This document shows positions 18,176 to 27,048 of a stretch of DNA of 53,100 nt, piece after piece. Origin of the DNA: Acidocella sp. 20-57-95 (GTDB lineage Bacteria; Pseudomonadota; Alphaproteobacteria; Acetobacterales; Acetobacteraceae); contig NCAT01000016.1 in assembly GCA_002255575.1 (NCBI GenBank), positions 1 to 53,100 of the forward strand. Direction: 5' to 3'. Position numbers and translations under genes: made by a program. The notes under the pieces were generated by a model that was not told where the DNA came from, did not search any database, and saw only the letters and a list, made by a program, of their open reading frames with translations. Every line of letters starts with the position of its first letter. The stretch's first letter is position 1.

Positions 18176-19087
18176 TCAGCTCTTCCGGGTCACGGTAAAC
18201 CGCGCCAGCAGACGCAGTAACTCCGCACGTTCGCCAAAACTCTCCAGATGCTGCGCCGCCTGGTCAGCCAGATGCTCGGCCTGTGCCCGCGCCCGGTCCA
18301 GCCCGAGGATGGAAACCATCGTCGCCTTGCCTTGCGCAGCATCCTTACCCACCGTCTTGCCGATATCCTCTGCCGCACCAGCCTCATCCAGCACGTCATC
18401 GTAAATCTGGAACGCGCCACCCAGTTCGCGCCCATAGGCGGCGATGAAATGCCGTTGCGCCTGCGGGGCCCGGCCCAGAATCGCACCGGCTTCTGCCGAG
18501 AACTGGATCAACCGGCCGGTCTTTAGCGCCTGCAACCGGGTAATCTCCGGCCCAGAAAGCTGCTTACCCTCAGCCAGCATATCGATCATCTGCCCGCCCA
18601 CCATGCCGCGCGCACCCGATGCCAGCGCGAAGGCCGAAATCAGCTCGCAACGCGCTTCCGGGTCGGCATGGGTATCCGGCTCGGCAAGGACTTCAAAAGC
18701 CCGGGTCTGCAACGCGTCACCTGCCAAAATGGCGGTCGCTTCATCGTATTTCTTGTGGCAGCTCGGCTGGCCACGGCGCAGATCATCATCATCCATGGCC
18801 GGCAGATCATCATGCACCAGCGAATAGGCGTGCAGCATTTCCACCGCCGCCGCCACCCGTGCCGCGCAGGTAACATTCACGGTGAATAACTTGGCGGTTT
18901 CCATCACCAGAAATGCCCGCAAACGCTTGCCACCATTGAGACAGGCATAGCGCATCGCCTCGATCAACCGGGCTTCGGCGGCTTCCGGCACCGGCAACAA
19001 CGCATCCAGTTGCGCTTCCACCAGCCTTGCGGCTTCAGTCATGGCTTCTGCCAACAAATCGGGTTTCCGCACCAAATCAAGCGCCAT
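18176..19087 (-). CDS. ispA: Farnesyl/geranyl diphosphate synthase (polyprenyl synthetase)
   Basis: IspA condenses IPP with DMAPP and GPP to make C10/C15 precursors for hopanoids, quinones and undecaprenyl phosphate. The 303-residue protein shows NGGKRLRAFL (51-60), the first aspartate-rich motif HDDLPAMDDDDLRRG (92-106), the GxxGGQMIDM helix motif and the second aspartate-rich motif YDDVLDEAGAAED. It starts one base after xseB, which is the conserved xseB-ispA pair. The normally adjacent dxs gene is absent here. Confidence 0.93.
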   Translation of the reverse strand: MALDLVRKPDLLAEAMTEAARLVEAQLDALLPVPEAAEARLIEAMRYACLNGGKRLRAFLVMETAKLFTVNVTCAARVAAAVEMLHAYSLVHDDLPAMDDDDLRRGQPSCHKKYDEATAILAGDALQTRAFEVLAEPDTHADPEARCELISAFALASGARGMVGGQMIDMLAEGKQLSGPEITRLQALKTGRLIQFSAEAGAILGRAPQAQRHFIAAYGRELGGAFQIYDDVLDEAGAAEDIGKTVGKDAAQGKATMVSILGLDRARAQAEHLADQAAQHLESFGERAELLRLLARFTVTRKS

Positions 19088-19088
19088 C

Positions 19089-19331
19089 TTATTCCTCGTT
19101 CTTCAAACCAAGCGTGCCATCGGCGCGGGCCACAATCGCCTGCACCCTGGCTTCCGCCTCGGCCAGCTTGGCCTCACAATGTTTTTTCAAAGCCGCCCCC
19201 CGCTCATAAGCGGCAATCGCGTCTTCCAGCTTCTGCTGGCCGCTTTCCAGCCCGCGCACAATCGCCTCCAGGGCGGCCAAAGCCTCCTCAAAGGGCATCG
19301 CGGCAATATCGGTTTCTGCTTTTATAGCCAT
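19089..19331 (-). CDS. xseB: Exodeoxyribonuclease VII small subunit
   Basis: The 80-residue protein contains the XseB signature: FEEALAALEAIVRGLESGQ, then LEDAIAAYERGAALKKHCEAKLAEAEARV. XseB binds XseA to form the single-strand-specific exonuclease VII. The predicted structure is two long helices. It lies directly upstream of ispA on the same strand. Confidence 0.93.
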   Translation of the reverse strand: MAIKAETDIAAMPFEEALAALEAIVRGLESGQQKLEDAIAAYERGAALKKHCEAKLAEAEARVQAIVARADGTLGLKNEE

Positions 19332-19367
19332 GGTTTGACCTAGCCGGATGGGCTGAAATTCACAACC

Positions 19368-20300
19368 TCATAAGCGCATCAGCGCTTTCACATGCACCGC
19401 GGCCGAGGCTGCCAACGCATCCAGATCATACCCGCCTTCCAGCAGCGAGACCACCCGGCCCTCACAACATTCATCCGCTACGGCTAGCAACATTTCGGTC
19501 ACCCAGGCAAAATCCGGCTCGCGCAGCCGTAATTGCGCCAACGGGTCATGCGCATGGGCGTCAAACCCGGCGGAGATAATCAGCAATTGCGGCTTGAACG
19601 CCCGCAGTTTGGGGATAATGCCCGCCCCCCAGGCCACCCGGAATTCATCCCCGCCAGACCCAGGGGCCAGCGGCATATTCACAATATTGCCCGCCACCCC
19701 GGTTTCATCGGCCATGCCGGTACCGGGATAACACGGGTGCTGGTGCGAGGAGGCGTAGAATAAATCCTTGTCAGACCAGAAAATATCCTGCGTGCCATTG
19801 CCGTGATGCACATCAAAATCCACCACAGCAATCCGCTGCAGCCCCCAGCGCGCCCGCGCATGGTAAGCCGCCACGGCGGCGTTATTGAACAAACAAAACC
19901 CCATCGCCCGGTCGGCTTCGGCATGGTGGCCAGGCGGGCGCATGGCCACAAAGGCGGCATTGGCCCAGCCTTCCATCACCGCATCCACCCCCGCCATCGC
20001 CCCACCGGCGGACCGCCTTGCCGCTTCCAATGAAGCGGAACTCACAAACGTATCCGCATCAATCGGCTGAATGTCGCCGGGCGGCACGTCCAAATCCAGT
20101 ATCTGCTCAACATGGCGGCGGCTATGGGTAGCTTCCAACGCCTCAACCGGGGCGATCGGCGCAATTTCCCGTAACAGCCCGGAAAATTCCTGGGTCTCCA
20201 AAGCCCGCAGCAAATAACGCACCCGGTCGGCGCATTCCGGGTGATGCTCGCCCGTGTCATGTGCCAACGCCACCGGATGGGTGAAAAGGGCAACTTTCAT
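19368..20300 (-). CDS. Histone deacetylase-like (acetoin utilisation/HdaH type) zinc hydrolase
   Basis: The 310-residue protein is a class II histone deacetylase-like amidohydrolase. The active-site motifs are visible: RPPGHHAEAD (121-130), the charge-relay and zinc-site sequence DFDVHHGNGTQD (161-172), and SAGFDAHAHDPLAQL, which holds the second zinc Asp. Bacterial members deacetylate small acetylated amines or proteins, and the substrate cannot be told from sequence. The gene overlaps the upstream TusA-like gene by four bases and precedes xseB, a neighbourhood common in alphaproteobacteria. Confidence 0.9.
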   Translation of the reverse strand: MKVALFTHPVALAHDTGEHHPECADRVRYLLRALETQEFSGLLREIAPIAPVEALEATHSRRHVEQILDLDVPPGDIQPIDADTFVSSASLEAARRSAGGAMAGVDAVMEGWANAAFVAMRPPGHHAEADRAMGFCLFNNAAVAAYHARARWGLQRIAVVDFDVHHGNGTQDIFWSDKDLFYASSHQHPCYPGTGMADETGVAGNIVNMPLAPGSGGDEFRVAWGAGIIPKLRAFKPQLLIISAGFDAHAHDPLAQLRLREPDFAWVTEMLLAVADECCEGRVVSLLEGGYDLDALAASAAVHVKALMRL

Positions 20301-20536
20301 TTCAAATCCTCCGCTTTGCGGCGAATGGTGAAGCTATACACACCCCGCGCCTCACTGGTTGCCACCAGCGCATGGCCGCTGGTTTTACAAAAATCCCGGA
20401 AATCGCTTACCGCTTCCGGGTCGGTTGCCAGCACCCGCACCCGATCGCCCGCCGCCATACTGCGCAGGGCGCGGGCCGCTCGCAGCACCGGCATCGGGCT
20501 TTTCATGAATTGCGCGTCGATGAATGTTTCTCCCAT
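20297..20536 (-). CDS. TusA/SirA-like protein with the catalytic Cys replaced by Ser
   Basis: This 79-residue protein has the size and pattern of TusA-family sulfur carriers: beta strand, the motif region FMKSPMPVLRAARALRSM, then GDRVRVLATDPEAVSDFRDFCKTSGHAL. In TusA the motif is CPxP, and that cysteine carries the persulfide. Here the codon is AGC (Ser). A second Cys (FCKTSGH) is present at the position often seen in YeeD/YedF-like relatives. ATG 20536 (MGETFIDAQ) was chosen over an upstream GTG because it matches family length. It overlaps the deacetylase gene by four bases. A sulfur-carrier role is doubtful without the Cys. Confidence 0.78.
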   Translation of the reverse strand: MGETFIDAQFMKSPMPVLRAARALRSMAAGDRVRVLATDPEAVSDFRDFCKTSGHALVATSEARGVYSFTIRRKAEDLK

Positions 20537-20598
20537 GGCGACAGAATGGCGTCCCCGCCGCACTTGAGCAAGTTTGCCAAAAGGTTGAGATTATCGAC

Positions 20599-21501
20599 AT
20601 GACATATCGCATCGGCATCGACCTCGGCGGCACCAAAACCGAGATTCTGCTCCTCGGCCCGGATGGCAGCGTTCTGCTCCGCCGCCGCGCCGCCACACCC
20701 ACCGCTTATCATGACGCCATCAGCATGATCGCCGGGATGGTGCGCGCCGCCGAAGCCGAAATTGGGGCAACCGCTACAGTCGGTATCGGCATTCCCGGCA
20801 CCATCAGCCCGGCCACCGGCCTTGTTAAAAACGCCAATTCCAACGCGCTGAACGGCCATCCTTTTGATAAAGACCTCGGCCAGCTATTGAACCGCGACAT
20901 CCGCGTGGCGAATGACGCGAATTGCTTTGCCCTCTCCGAAGCCACTGATGGTGCTGGCGCAGGCGCGCGCGTGGTATTTGGCGTGATCCTCGGCACTGGC
21001 TGTGGTGCTGGCATCGTGGTCAATGGCAAAATCCTGGAAGGCCGTCACCGCATCGCGGGCGAATGGGGGCACACGCCGCTGCCCTGGCCCCGCGCTGATG
21101 AAATGCCGCTCCGCCCCTGCTGGTGCGGCGCAACTGGCTGTTTGGAAACCTATGTCTCCGGCACCTCGCTGGCCCGCGAGGCGGACGGCCCCACCGCCCG
21201 CGATGCCAGCCAGCTTCCCGTCCGCGCCGCCGCCGGTGAGACTGCCGCCATCAATGCCCTTGCCATCCATGCCGACCGTCTGGCCCGCGGCCTTGCCGCG
21301 CTCTCGACGCTGCTGGACCCGGACGTGATCGTGCTGGGCGGCGGCCTGTCCAACCTGCCGCATTTGTACGAACAACTGCCCGGCCTGATGGCGCCTTACG
21401 TGTTCTCAGACACTTTCACCGCCCGCATTATCCCCAACAAGCATGGTGATTCTTCCGGTGTGCGGGGGGCTGCCTGGCTATGGGGTCCGGACGGCACGTG
21501 A
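20599..21501 (+). CDS. ROK family sugar kinase
   Basis: The 300-residue protein begins MTYRIGIDLGGTKTEILLLG, the ROK ATP-binding motif. It carries the zinc site of ROK kinases (GHTPLPW with a CWCGATGCLETYVSG segment, near 165-195) and the C-terminal adenosine motif VIVLGGGLSNLP. Fructokinase and N-acetylglucosamine kinase both share these features, so the substrate sugar is not resolved. The start at 20599 is preferred because the GIDLGGTKTE motif should sit near the N-terminus. The stop overlaps the dinB GTG start (GTGA). Confidence 0.88.
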   Translation: MTYRIGIDLGGTKTEILLLGPDGSVLLRRRAATPTAYHDAISMIAGMVRAAEAEIGATATVGIGIPGTISPATGLVKNANSNALNGHPFDKDLGQLLNRDIRVANDANCFALSEATDGAGAGARVVFGVILGTGCGAGIVVNGKILEGRHRIAGEWGHTPLPWPRADEMPLRPCWCGATGCLETYVSGTSLAREADGPTARDASQLPVRAAAGETAAINALAIHADRLARGLAALSTLLDPDVIVLGGGLSNLPHLYEQLPGLMAPYVFSDTFTARIIPNKHGDSSGVRGAAWLWGPDGT

Positions 21502-22763
21502 CCACCCTTTGCCGCGACTGTGATGGGCTCAGCACGGCAACCACAACCTGCCCCGCCTGTGGCAGCGCCCGCCTGGTGCGGCACCCGCAACTGCTAACCC
21601 TTCACATCGCGCATATTGATTGCGATGCCTTCTATGCCAGCGTGGAAAAACGCGACCGGCCAGAATTGCGCGATACCCCCGTTATCATCGGCGGCGGCAC
21701 GCGCGGGGTGGTCGCCACCTGTTGCTATGTGGCGCGGCTATACGGTGTGCGCAGCGCCATGCCGATGTTCAAAGCCCTCGCACTTTGCCCCAACGCCACC
21801 ATCATTCGCCCGAACATGGCGAAATATGTCGAGGTCTCGCGCCATATCCGCACCCTGATGGAAGCGCTCACCCCGCTTGTGCAGCCGCTTTCCATCGATG
21901 AAGCCGTGCTGGACCTCTCCGGTACTGAAGCTGTCCATAACGCGGCCCCGGCCATCACCCTCAACCGCTTCGCCCGCAAGGTGGAACAGGAGATCAGCGT
22001 GACGGTCTCCATCGGCCTCGCCGCCAACCGGCTGCTGGCCAAGCTTGCGGCCGAGCGCGGCAAGCCGCGCGGGTTCTTTGTCTTCGGCACCGAAGCCGCC
22101 GCCACTTTAGCACCCGAACCCGTGCGCAGCTTACCCGGCATCGGCCCGGCGCTTGCCAAAAAACTGGAATCGTTGGGCATCACCCGCATCGGCCAGCTTG
22201 CCGCCCTGAACGACCGCGCCGCCCGCCAGAAGCTAGGTGATGACGGCCCCAGCCTTGCCGCCCGCGCCCGTGGCGAGGATGTGCGGGGGGTGAATATCGA
22301 GCGCGACACCAAATCCATCAGTGCCGAGACCACGTTCGAGGCTGACATCAAATCCCTGGCCGAACTGGAAGCGCATTTGTGGCGGTTAAGTGAAAAATTG
22401 GGCCAGCGGCTGCGTGCCCAAAACTACGCCGCCGGCGGCATCACGCTGAAACTAAAAACCACCGCCTTTGCCAGCCGCACCCGCAGCCAGCGCCTCGCCA
22501 ACCCCACCCAACTGCCGGAAACATTGTTCGAAGCCGCCCGCGAATTGCTCCGCCCGGAAGCGTGCGGCACTGAATTTCGGCTCATCGGCATCGGTGCCAG
22601 CAGCCTCATCGACCCGGCTTTGGCTGACCAAGGCGACTTGGCCGATACCACCACCCCACGCCGCGCCGCCCGCCAAGCCGCCATCGACAAATTGCGCGAC
22701 CGGTTTGGTAGCCAGGCGGTCACCCATGGCCGCGCCTTGCCGAAGTCACCCGGCAGCAAGTAA
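21498..22763 (+). CDS. dinB: DNA polymerase IV (DinB) with N-terminal zinc ribbon
   Basis: This is a Y-family translesion polymerase of 421 residues. The GTG start overlapping the ROK stop (GTGA) is preferred over an ATG 18 bases upstream. The first 35 residues carry two CxxC pairs (LCRDCDG and CPACGS), a small zinc ribbon seen in some alphaproteobacterial DinB proteins but not in E. coli. The catalytic core follows: HIDCDAFYASVEKRD, the YxxR-type nucleotide contacts, SIDEAVLDLSG with the catalytic Asp-Glu pair, the HhH thumb (RSLPGIGPALAKKL) and the little-finger domain. The usual aromatic residue of SIDEA(Y/F)LD is Val here. Confidence 0.92.
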   Translation: MTTLCRDCDGLSTATTTCPACGSARLVRHPQLLTLHIAHIDCDAFYASVEKRDRPELRDTPVIIGGGTRGVVATCCYVARLYGVRSAMPMFKALALCPNATIIRPNMAKYVEVSRHIRTLMEALTPLVQPLSIDEAVLDLSGTEAVHNAAPAITLNRFARKVEQEISVTVSIGLAANRLLAKLAAERGKPRGFFVFGTEAAATLAPEPVRSLPGIGPALAKKLESLGITRIGQLAALNDRAARQKLGDDGPSLAARARGEDVRGVNIERDTKSISAETTFEADIKSLAELEAHLWRLSEKLGQRLRAQNYAAGGITLKLKTTAFASRTRSQRLANPTQLPETLFEAARELLRPEACGTEFRLIGIGASSLIDPALADQGDLADTTTPRRAARQAAIDKLRDRFGSQAVTHGRALPKSPGSK

Positions 22764-22772
22764 CCTGTATTT

Positions 22773-23279
22773 ATGACCGAAAATATCGCTGCCACCCAGC
22801 AATCCTACCGCGACGCCATGTCCCGTCTTGGCGCTGCCGTAAACATCATCACCACCACCGGCCCGGAGGGCGATGCCGGCTTCACCGCCTCTGCCGTATG
22901 CAGCGTGACCGACACGCCGCCAACGTTGCTGGTGTGCATGAACCGCAACGCCAAACTCAATGAGACCTTCAAAGCCACCCGCATTCTCTGCGTGAACGTG
23001 CTGGCCCCCGAACACCAGGAACTCTCCCCGGTCTTCGCCAGCATCGGCGACATCCCGATGCCCGAACGCTTCGCCATGGCCGCCTGGCACCGCATGACAA
23101 CCGGCGCCCCCGCTTTATCCTCAGCCGCCGCCAGCTTCGATTGCAGCATCGACCAAATCACCGAAGTGGGCACCCACAGCGTGTTCTTCTGCACCGTCAA
23201 AGCCATCCATCTCGGCGCCCAACCGGCCGGGCTAATCTACCATAACCGGGCCTACCACCCAATCTCACCGGCTGCTTGA
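22773..23279 (+). CDS. Flavin reductase domain protein
   Basis: The 168-residue protein belongs to the flavin reductase-like FMN-binding split-barrel family. Its opening YRDAMSRLGAAVNIITTTGP, followed by GFTASAVCSVTDTPPTLLVCMN, is the family signature, and HNRAYHPI closes the domain. Members reduce FMN or FAD with NAD(P)H to supply two-component monooxygenases. No monooxygenase partner is adjacent. It lies nine bases after dinB on the same strand and may be co-transcribed. Confidence 0.88.
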   Translation: MTENIAATQQSYRDAMSRLGAAVNIITTTGPEGDAGFTASAVCSVTDTPPTLLVCMNRNAKLNETFKATRILCVNVLAPEHQELSPVFASIGDIPMPERFAMAAWHRMTTGAPALSSAAASFDCSIDQITEVGTHSVFFCTVKAIHLGAQPAGLIYHNRAYHPISPAA

Positions 23280-23324
23280 GGCACTTTCACGCCATGGGAC
23301 CAGCGTCCCCTGGCTACGCCCACC

Positions 23325-23891
23325 TTACGAAGCCGACGGAACCGGCGGTTGGCCGTTGAAGGAAATGTCATTCGTGACGCGGATATTTTGGCCAACGGTC
23401 ATGGACAGGCCATTCAGGCCCCAATCATAGCGGTTGAGTGTGCCCTCGGTATGCATGCCGGTGACTTTGCCGTTGCTGGATTGATAGGTGATGGCCATGC
23501 TGAAAGGGTGGGTTTGGCCGCGCAGTGTCAGGTTGCCAACCAGGGTGGTGCCGTTATCCTGGCAGTCGCCCACGAAACGGGTCTGCGGGTATTCATCGGG
23601 GTCCAGAAAGCCCTGGCTCATCACCTGCGAGCGCACCAAGGCGTTCGGCAATTGCAGGCTTTTGACATCGAATACCGTCTCCACATGGCAGGTCTTGGCA
23701 TCCAGGTCATACGTCAAGGTGCCGGAAAGGCTGCGATATGTGCCGGTAATGGTGAGGATGATGGCGTGCGAATGGGTCTGGGCCAGCATATTGCCGGCCG
23801 TTAGCGGTAAAACCATCGGGTCAGCAGCAGCCACCTGGCTGAAAGCCAAAGGGGCGAGGGCCAGCGCACTGGCGCACAGCAATTTATTCAT
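23325..23891 (-). CDS. YceI family periplasmic lipid-binding-like protein
   Basis: The 188-residue precursor has a signal peptide (MNKLLCASALALAPLAFSQ, cleaved near AAA) and a YceI lipocalin-like domain. Recognisable elements are SHAIILTITGTYRSLSGTLTYD near the start, VFDVKSL, DEYPQTRFVGD and GNLTLRGQTHPFSMAITY. YceI proteins bind isoprenoids or amphiphiles. A GGAGGAA ribosome-binding site supports the ATG. The 135 bases upstream contain its probable promoter; no coding frame is seen there. Confidence 0.88.
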   Translation of the reverse strand: MNKLLCASALALAPLAFSQVAAADPMVLPLTAGNMLAQTHSHAIILTITGTYRSLSGTLTYDLDAKTCHVETVFDVKSLQLPNALVRSQVMSQGFLDPDEYPQTRFVGDCQDNGTTLVGNLTLRGQTHPFSMAITYQSSNGKVTGMHTEGTLNRYDWGLNGLSMTVGQNIRVTNDISFNGQPPVPSAS

Positions 23892-24026
23892 TGGGTTCCT
23901 CCGTATGGCGTGATTTATTCACGTTTGCCGAAGGAAGTTGCCATATACGGCACCCCAGCACAATAAGAATCACAACAAAACTAACTTGCGCCGATGTTCA
24001 CAAAGCCGGGTGTGTTCGAGAAAGCC

Positions 24027-24764
24027 TTAAAATCCGAACATTTGCACCAGCAGCGGCAGCATCACCGAGGTGACGATCCCGTTCAGCCCGATCGCCACAC
24101 CGCCAAAGGCGCCGGCGGTTTCATTGATCAGGATCATCCTGGCGGTGGCCAGCCCGTGCGCCGCCGTGCCCGCTGCCAGCCCTTGCGCGCGCCAATCTTT
24201 CACCCGCACCAGCTTGAACACGCTGGTGCAGATCACCGCCCCAAAAATACCCGTGATCATTACAAACACCGCGGCCAATGGCGGCTGGCCACCGAGATTT
24301 TGGGCAATCGCCATGGCAATCGGGCTGGTAACCGATTTTGGGCCCAGCGACACCAGCACATTATGCGGCGCGCCCAACGCCCGCGCGATCAGCATGGCGG
24401 AACTGGCCGCAACGAACGACCCAGCGGTGAGCGAGATGAAAATCGGCCCGAAATGTTTTTTAATCGAATGGCGGTTGGCATACATCGGCACCGCCAGCGC
24501 CACCGTGGCCGGACCTAATAGAAAATGCACATATTGCGCGCCATTAAAGTAGGCGCTGTAGGGCGTGCCGGTGAGCAATAAGGCGCATGCCAAGAAAGTG
24601 ATGGATAGGAAGGTGGGGTTGGTCATGGGCTTATGCCCGGCCCGCGCATCGATAAAGCAAGCCAGCTCCCAGGTGCATAAGGTGGCGGTCAGCCCCAGCA
24701 AAGGCTGGGTCTGCAAATAGGACCAGACATGGAAAAACGGCAGCGGCAGCAGGCTATGCATCAT
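24027..24764 (-). CDS. lrgB: LrgB family membrane protein
   Basis: The 245-residue protein is predicted to have about six or seven membrane segments. It shows the LrgB/CidB signature FLLGPATVALAVPMYANR, then SLGPKSVTSPIAMAIA and the C-terminal HGLATARMILINETAGAFGG. LrgA/LrgB pairs influence murein hydrolase activity and transport of pyruvate, glycolate or related small acids. The start overlaps the end of lrgA by 11 bases, so the two are co-expressed. Confidence 0.9.
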   Translation of the reverse strand: MMHSLLPLPFFHVWSYLQTQPLLGLTATLCTWELACFIDARAGHKPMTNPTFLSITFLACALLLTGTPYSAYFNGAQYVHFLLGPATVALAVPMYANRHSIKKHFGPIFISLTAGSFVAASSAMLIARALGAPHNVLVSLGPKSVTSPIAMAIAQNLGGQPPLAAVFVMITGIFGAVICTSVFKLVRVKDWRAQGLAAGTAAHGLATARMILINETAGAFGGVAIGLNGIVTSVMLPLLVQMFGF

Positions 24765-25101
24765 CTTCGCTCCGGCTAAGGCGTTGCATCAGCACACCGG
24801 TCACCACCAGCCCCAGAATGGTTGAAACCGGGATGGCGACGGCGATGGCCAGAGCGTTGGCTTGCAGCACCTGCAATTCGGTCACCACCCCCACGCCCGC
24901 GGGGACAAACAGCAGCCCGAAATATTTCAAAAACCCGTGCGCCGTGTCATGCAGTTCCGGGCTTGGGCCGCCGCGCCACAGCAGCAACCCAATCAGCAAC
25001 ACCAGCCCCATCACCGGCCCTGGTATTGGCAGGCCGGTGCCTTCCTGCACCACCGTGCCCACCAATTGGCAGAGCAGCAAAATCATAATCGCCCGTACCA
25101 T
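24754..25101 (-). CDS. lrgA: LrgA/CidA family membrane protein
   Basis: The 115-residue protein has four hydrophobic segments and the CidA/LrgA motif LPIPGPVMGLVLLIGLL, followed by FLKYFGLLFVPAGVGVVTE. It is the small holin-like partner of LrgB. It is divergent from the SDR gene at 25209, and the roughly 100 bases between them should hold both promoters. Confidence 0.9.
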   Translation of the reverse strand: MVRAIMILLLCQLVGTVVQEGTGLPIPGPVMGLVLLIGLLLWRGGPSPELHDTAHGFLKYFGLLFVPAGVGVVTELQVLQANALAIAVAIPVSTILGLVVTGVLMQRLSRSEDDA

Positions 25102-25208
25102 CGCCTTTGCCTTTCAGAGTTACCCTTCCACTCAAACACGTCACTTGCCATTTCCGCAAAGGTAAGCAATCTTCCGTTTACATAACTATCTGCCGCGAAA
25201 GTCGGGAC

Positions 25209-26060
25209 ATGTCCCTGTCGATTGTCAACAGCACCATTTTATTAACCGGCGCCGCCAGTGGCATGGGTGCCGCGTTGGCTGTGCAGCTTGCCGCCAAAGG
25301 CGCTGACTTGGCCTTATTGGACCGCAACGCGGTGGGGCTGGAAGCGGTTGCTGCAAAAGCCCGTAATGCCGCGCGCACGCATGCTAAAATCTCCACCCAT
25401 GCGCTCGATGTGGCAGACGCCGCCGCCATCATCGCCTTGCCGGATGTCATCAGCGACACCCACGGCAAGCTCGATGTGCTGATCAATAATGCCGGGGTGG
25501 CTTTGGTGGGCACTTTTGAGCAAGCCTCGCTGGCCGATTTTGAGTGGCTGATGAATATCAATTTTTGGGGCGCGGTGCGTCTGACCCATGCGTTCCTGCC
25601 GATGCTGCGCCGGGCACCCGCCGCGCAGATTATGCTCACGTCCAGCGTGTTTGGCATCATCGGCCCGCCAGGCCAGACCGCCTATGCGGCCAGCAAATTC
25701 GCTTTGCGCGGCTTTGGGGAGGCGTTGCGCCACGAGCTTGCCGCCACCAATATCGGTGTCACGTTGATCCATCCGGGCGGGATCGATACCAACATCGCGC
25801 GGGCTGCCCGGGTGGGTGAAAAACTTGACCACGCTGCCGCACAGTCCGGGGTTTCGCAATTCCAGAAAATGCTGAAAACCAAAGCCGATATCGCGGCTGC
25901 GAAAATCATCACCGCCCTGGAAAAGCGCCGCAAGCGCCTGCTGATCGGCGCTGATGCCTACCAGATTGATGCGATCCAGCGGCTGATGCCTGTAAATTAC
26001 TGGGGTTTGATGGCAAGACGCGCCAGTGGCCTCGAATCCATCACCAAAGCCAAAGCCTGA
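25209..26060 (+). CDS. Short-chain dehydrogenase/reductase (SDR)
   Basis: The 283-residue protein is a classical SDR with the NAD(P)-binding TGAASGMG motif (13-20), NNAGVAL, the catalytic Ser in LTSSVFGIIG and YxxxK in AYAASKFALRG. The C-terminal extension (about 240-283) is longer than the basic SDR core. The start at 25209 was chosen because the Rossmann strand begins a few residues later; the frame is open upstream without a good ribosome site. It sits 12 bases before an esterase gene, suggesting a joint role in ester or alcohol metabolism, but the substrate is unknown. Confidence 0.87.
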   Translation: MSLSIVNSTILLTGAASGMGAALAVQLAAKGADLALLDRNAVGLEAVAAKARNAARTHAKISTHALDVADAAAIIALPDVISDTHGKLDVLINNAGVALVGTFEQASLADFEWLMNINFWGAVRLTHAFLPMLRRAPAAQIMLTSSVFGIIGPPGQTAYAASKFALRGFGEALRHELAATNIGVTLIHPGGIDTNIARAARVGEKLDHAAAQSGVSQFQKMLKTKADIAAAKIITALEKRRKRLLIGADAYQIDAIQRLMPVNYWGLMARRASGLESITKAKA

Positions 26061-26072
26061 AAGGCCAAAACC

Positions 26073-26960
26073 ATGCCGAGCTGGCAGTCTTATGTTTTAA
26101 ACCCGATCCTGCGCCTGCAAGTGAAGCGAAAGCTCGCTAAGGCCCGTAACGCTGAAACCGTGCGCAAAGCGTTCGGTGCCGCGATCCCGCCGCCGCCCGG
26201 TGCACGCTACAGCACAGCCACGATCGGCGGCCTGGCGGGTGAGTGGACCCAAGCGGGGGGTACAGCAACCGGGACCGTTTTATATTTGCATGGTGGCGGC
26301 TACATGGCGTGCTCGCCCAAAACGCACCGGCCCATCACGGCAGCTTACGCCTTGCGCGGCTTACAGGTTTTCACACCCGATTATCGCCTGGCACCCGAAC
26401 ACCCGTTCCCGGCGGCGGTGGAGGATGGGCTGGCGGCCTATAAGGGGCTTTTGGAGTCGGGGGTCGATGTGAAAACGCTGGCAGTCAGCGGCGATTCCGC
26501 CGGGGGTGGCCTGGCGCTGGCGGTGGTTTTGGCCGCCAAGGACGCCGGCTTGCCACTGCCTGCCGCGGTTTTGGTGTTTTCCCCCTGGACTGATTTGGCA
26601 ATCACCGGGGCGACCATCAAAACCAACTTGCACCGGGATTCCATGCTGCATGGGAACACGATGGCCGATGGTGCGGCATTCTACTTAAATGGTGCCGATG
26701 CCAAAAACCCGCTGGCTTCACCGCTTTATGGCGATTATGCCGGTTTCCCGCCGCTGTTCATCACGGTGGGTGAAGCCGAAGTGCTGCGCGATGATGCGGT
26801 ACGCTTGCGCGACCGCGCCGAAGCGGCGGGCGTGCACGTGGATTGCAGCATCTGGGAGAATATGCCGCATGTCTGGCAGCTTTTTCAGTTCATGCTGCCA
26901 GAAGCACGGGTGGCGATGGACAAAGCCGCCGCCTTCGCGAAAGCACATTTTATCGCCTGA
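26073..26960 (+). CDS. Alpha/beta hydrolase of the hormone-sensitive lipase (type IV esterase) family
   Basis: The 295-residue enzyme has the HSL oxyanion motif YLHGGGYM (71-78), DYRLAPEHPFPA, the nucleophile elbow SGDSAGGGLA with Ser142, the catalytic Asp in AEVLRDDA (about 240) and the catalytic His in MPHVW (266). Such enzymes hydrolyse short acyl esters. No signal peptide is evident, so it is probably cytoplasmic. It is likely translated from the same mRNA as the upstream SDR. Confidence 0.9.
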   Translation: MPSWQSYVLNPILRLQVKRKLAKARNAETVRKAFGAAIPPPPGARYSTATIGGLAGEWTQAGGTATGTVLYLHGGGYMACSPKTHRPITAAYALRGLQVFTPDYRLAPEHPFPAAVEDGLAAYKGLLESGVDVKTLAVSGDSAGGGLALAVVLAAKDAGLPLPAAVLVFSPWTDLAITGATIKTNLHRDSMLHGNTMADGAAFYLNGADAKNPLASPLYGDYAGFPPLFITVGEAEVLRDDAVRLRDRAEAAGVHVDCSIWENMPHVWQLFQFMLPEARVAMDKAAAFAKAHFIA

Positions 26961-27048
26961 AGCCTTGCTTTAACCGCCCCGTGCAGCTAAACGCGCCACT
27001 TTGCTGCTGGTCGGGATCAGCGGCCCGTCATTTTTTGGAGCAGACACG

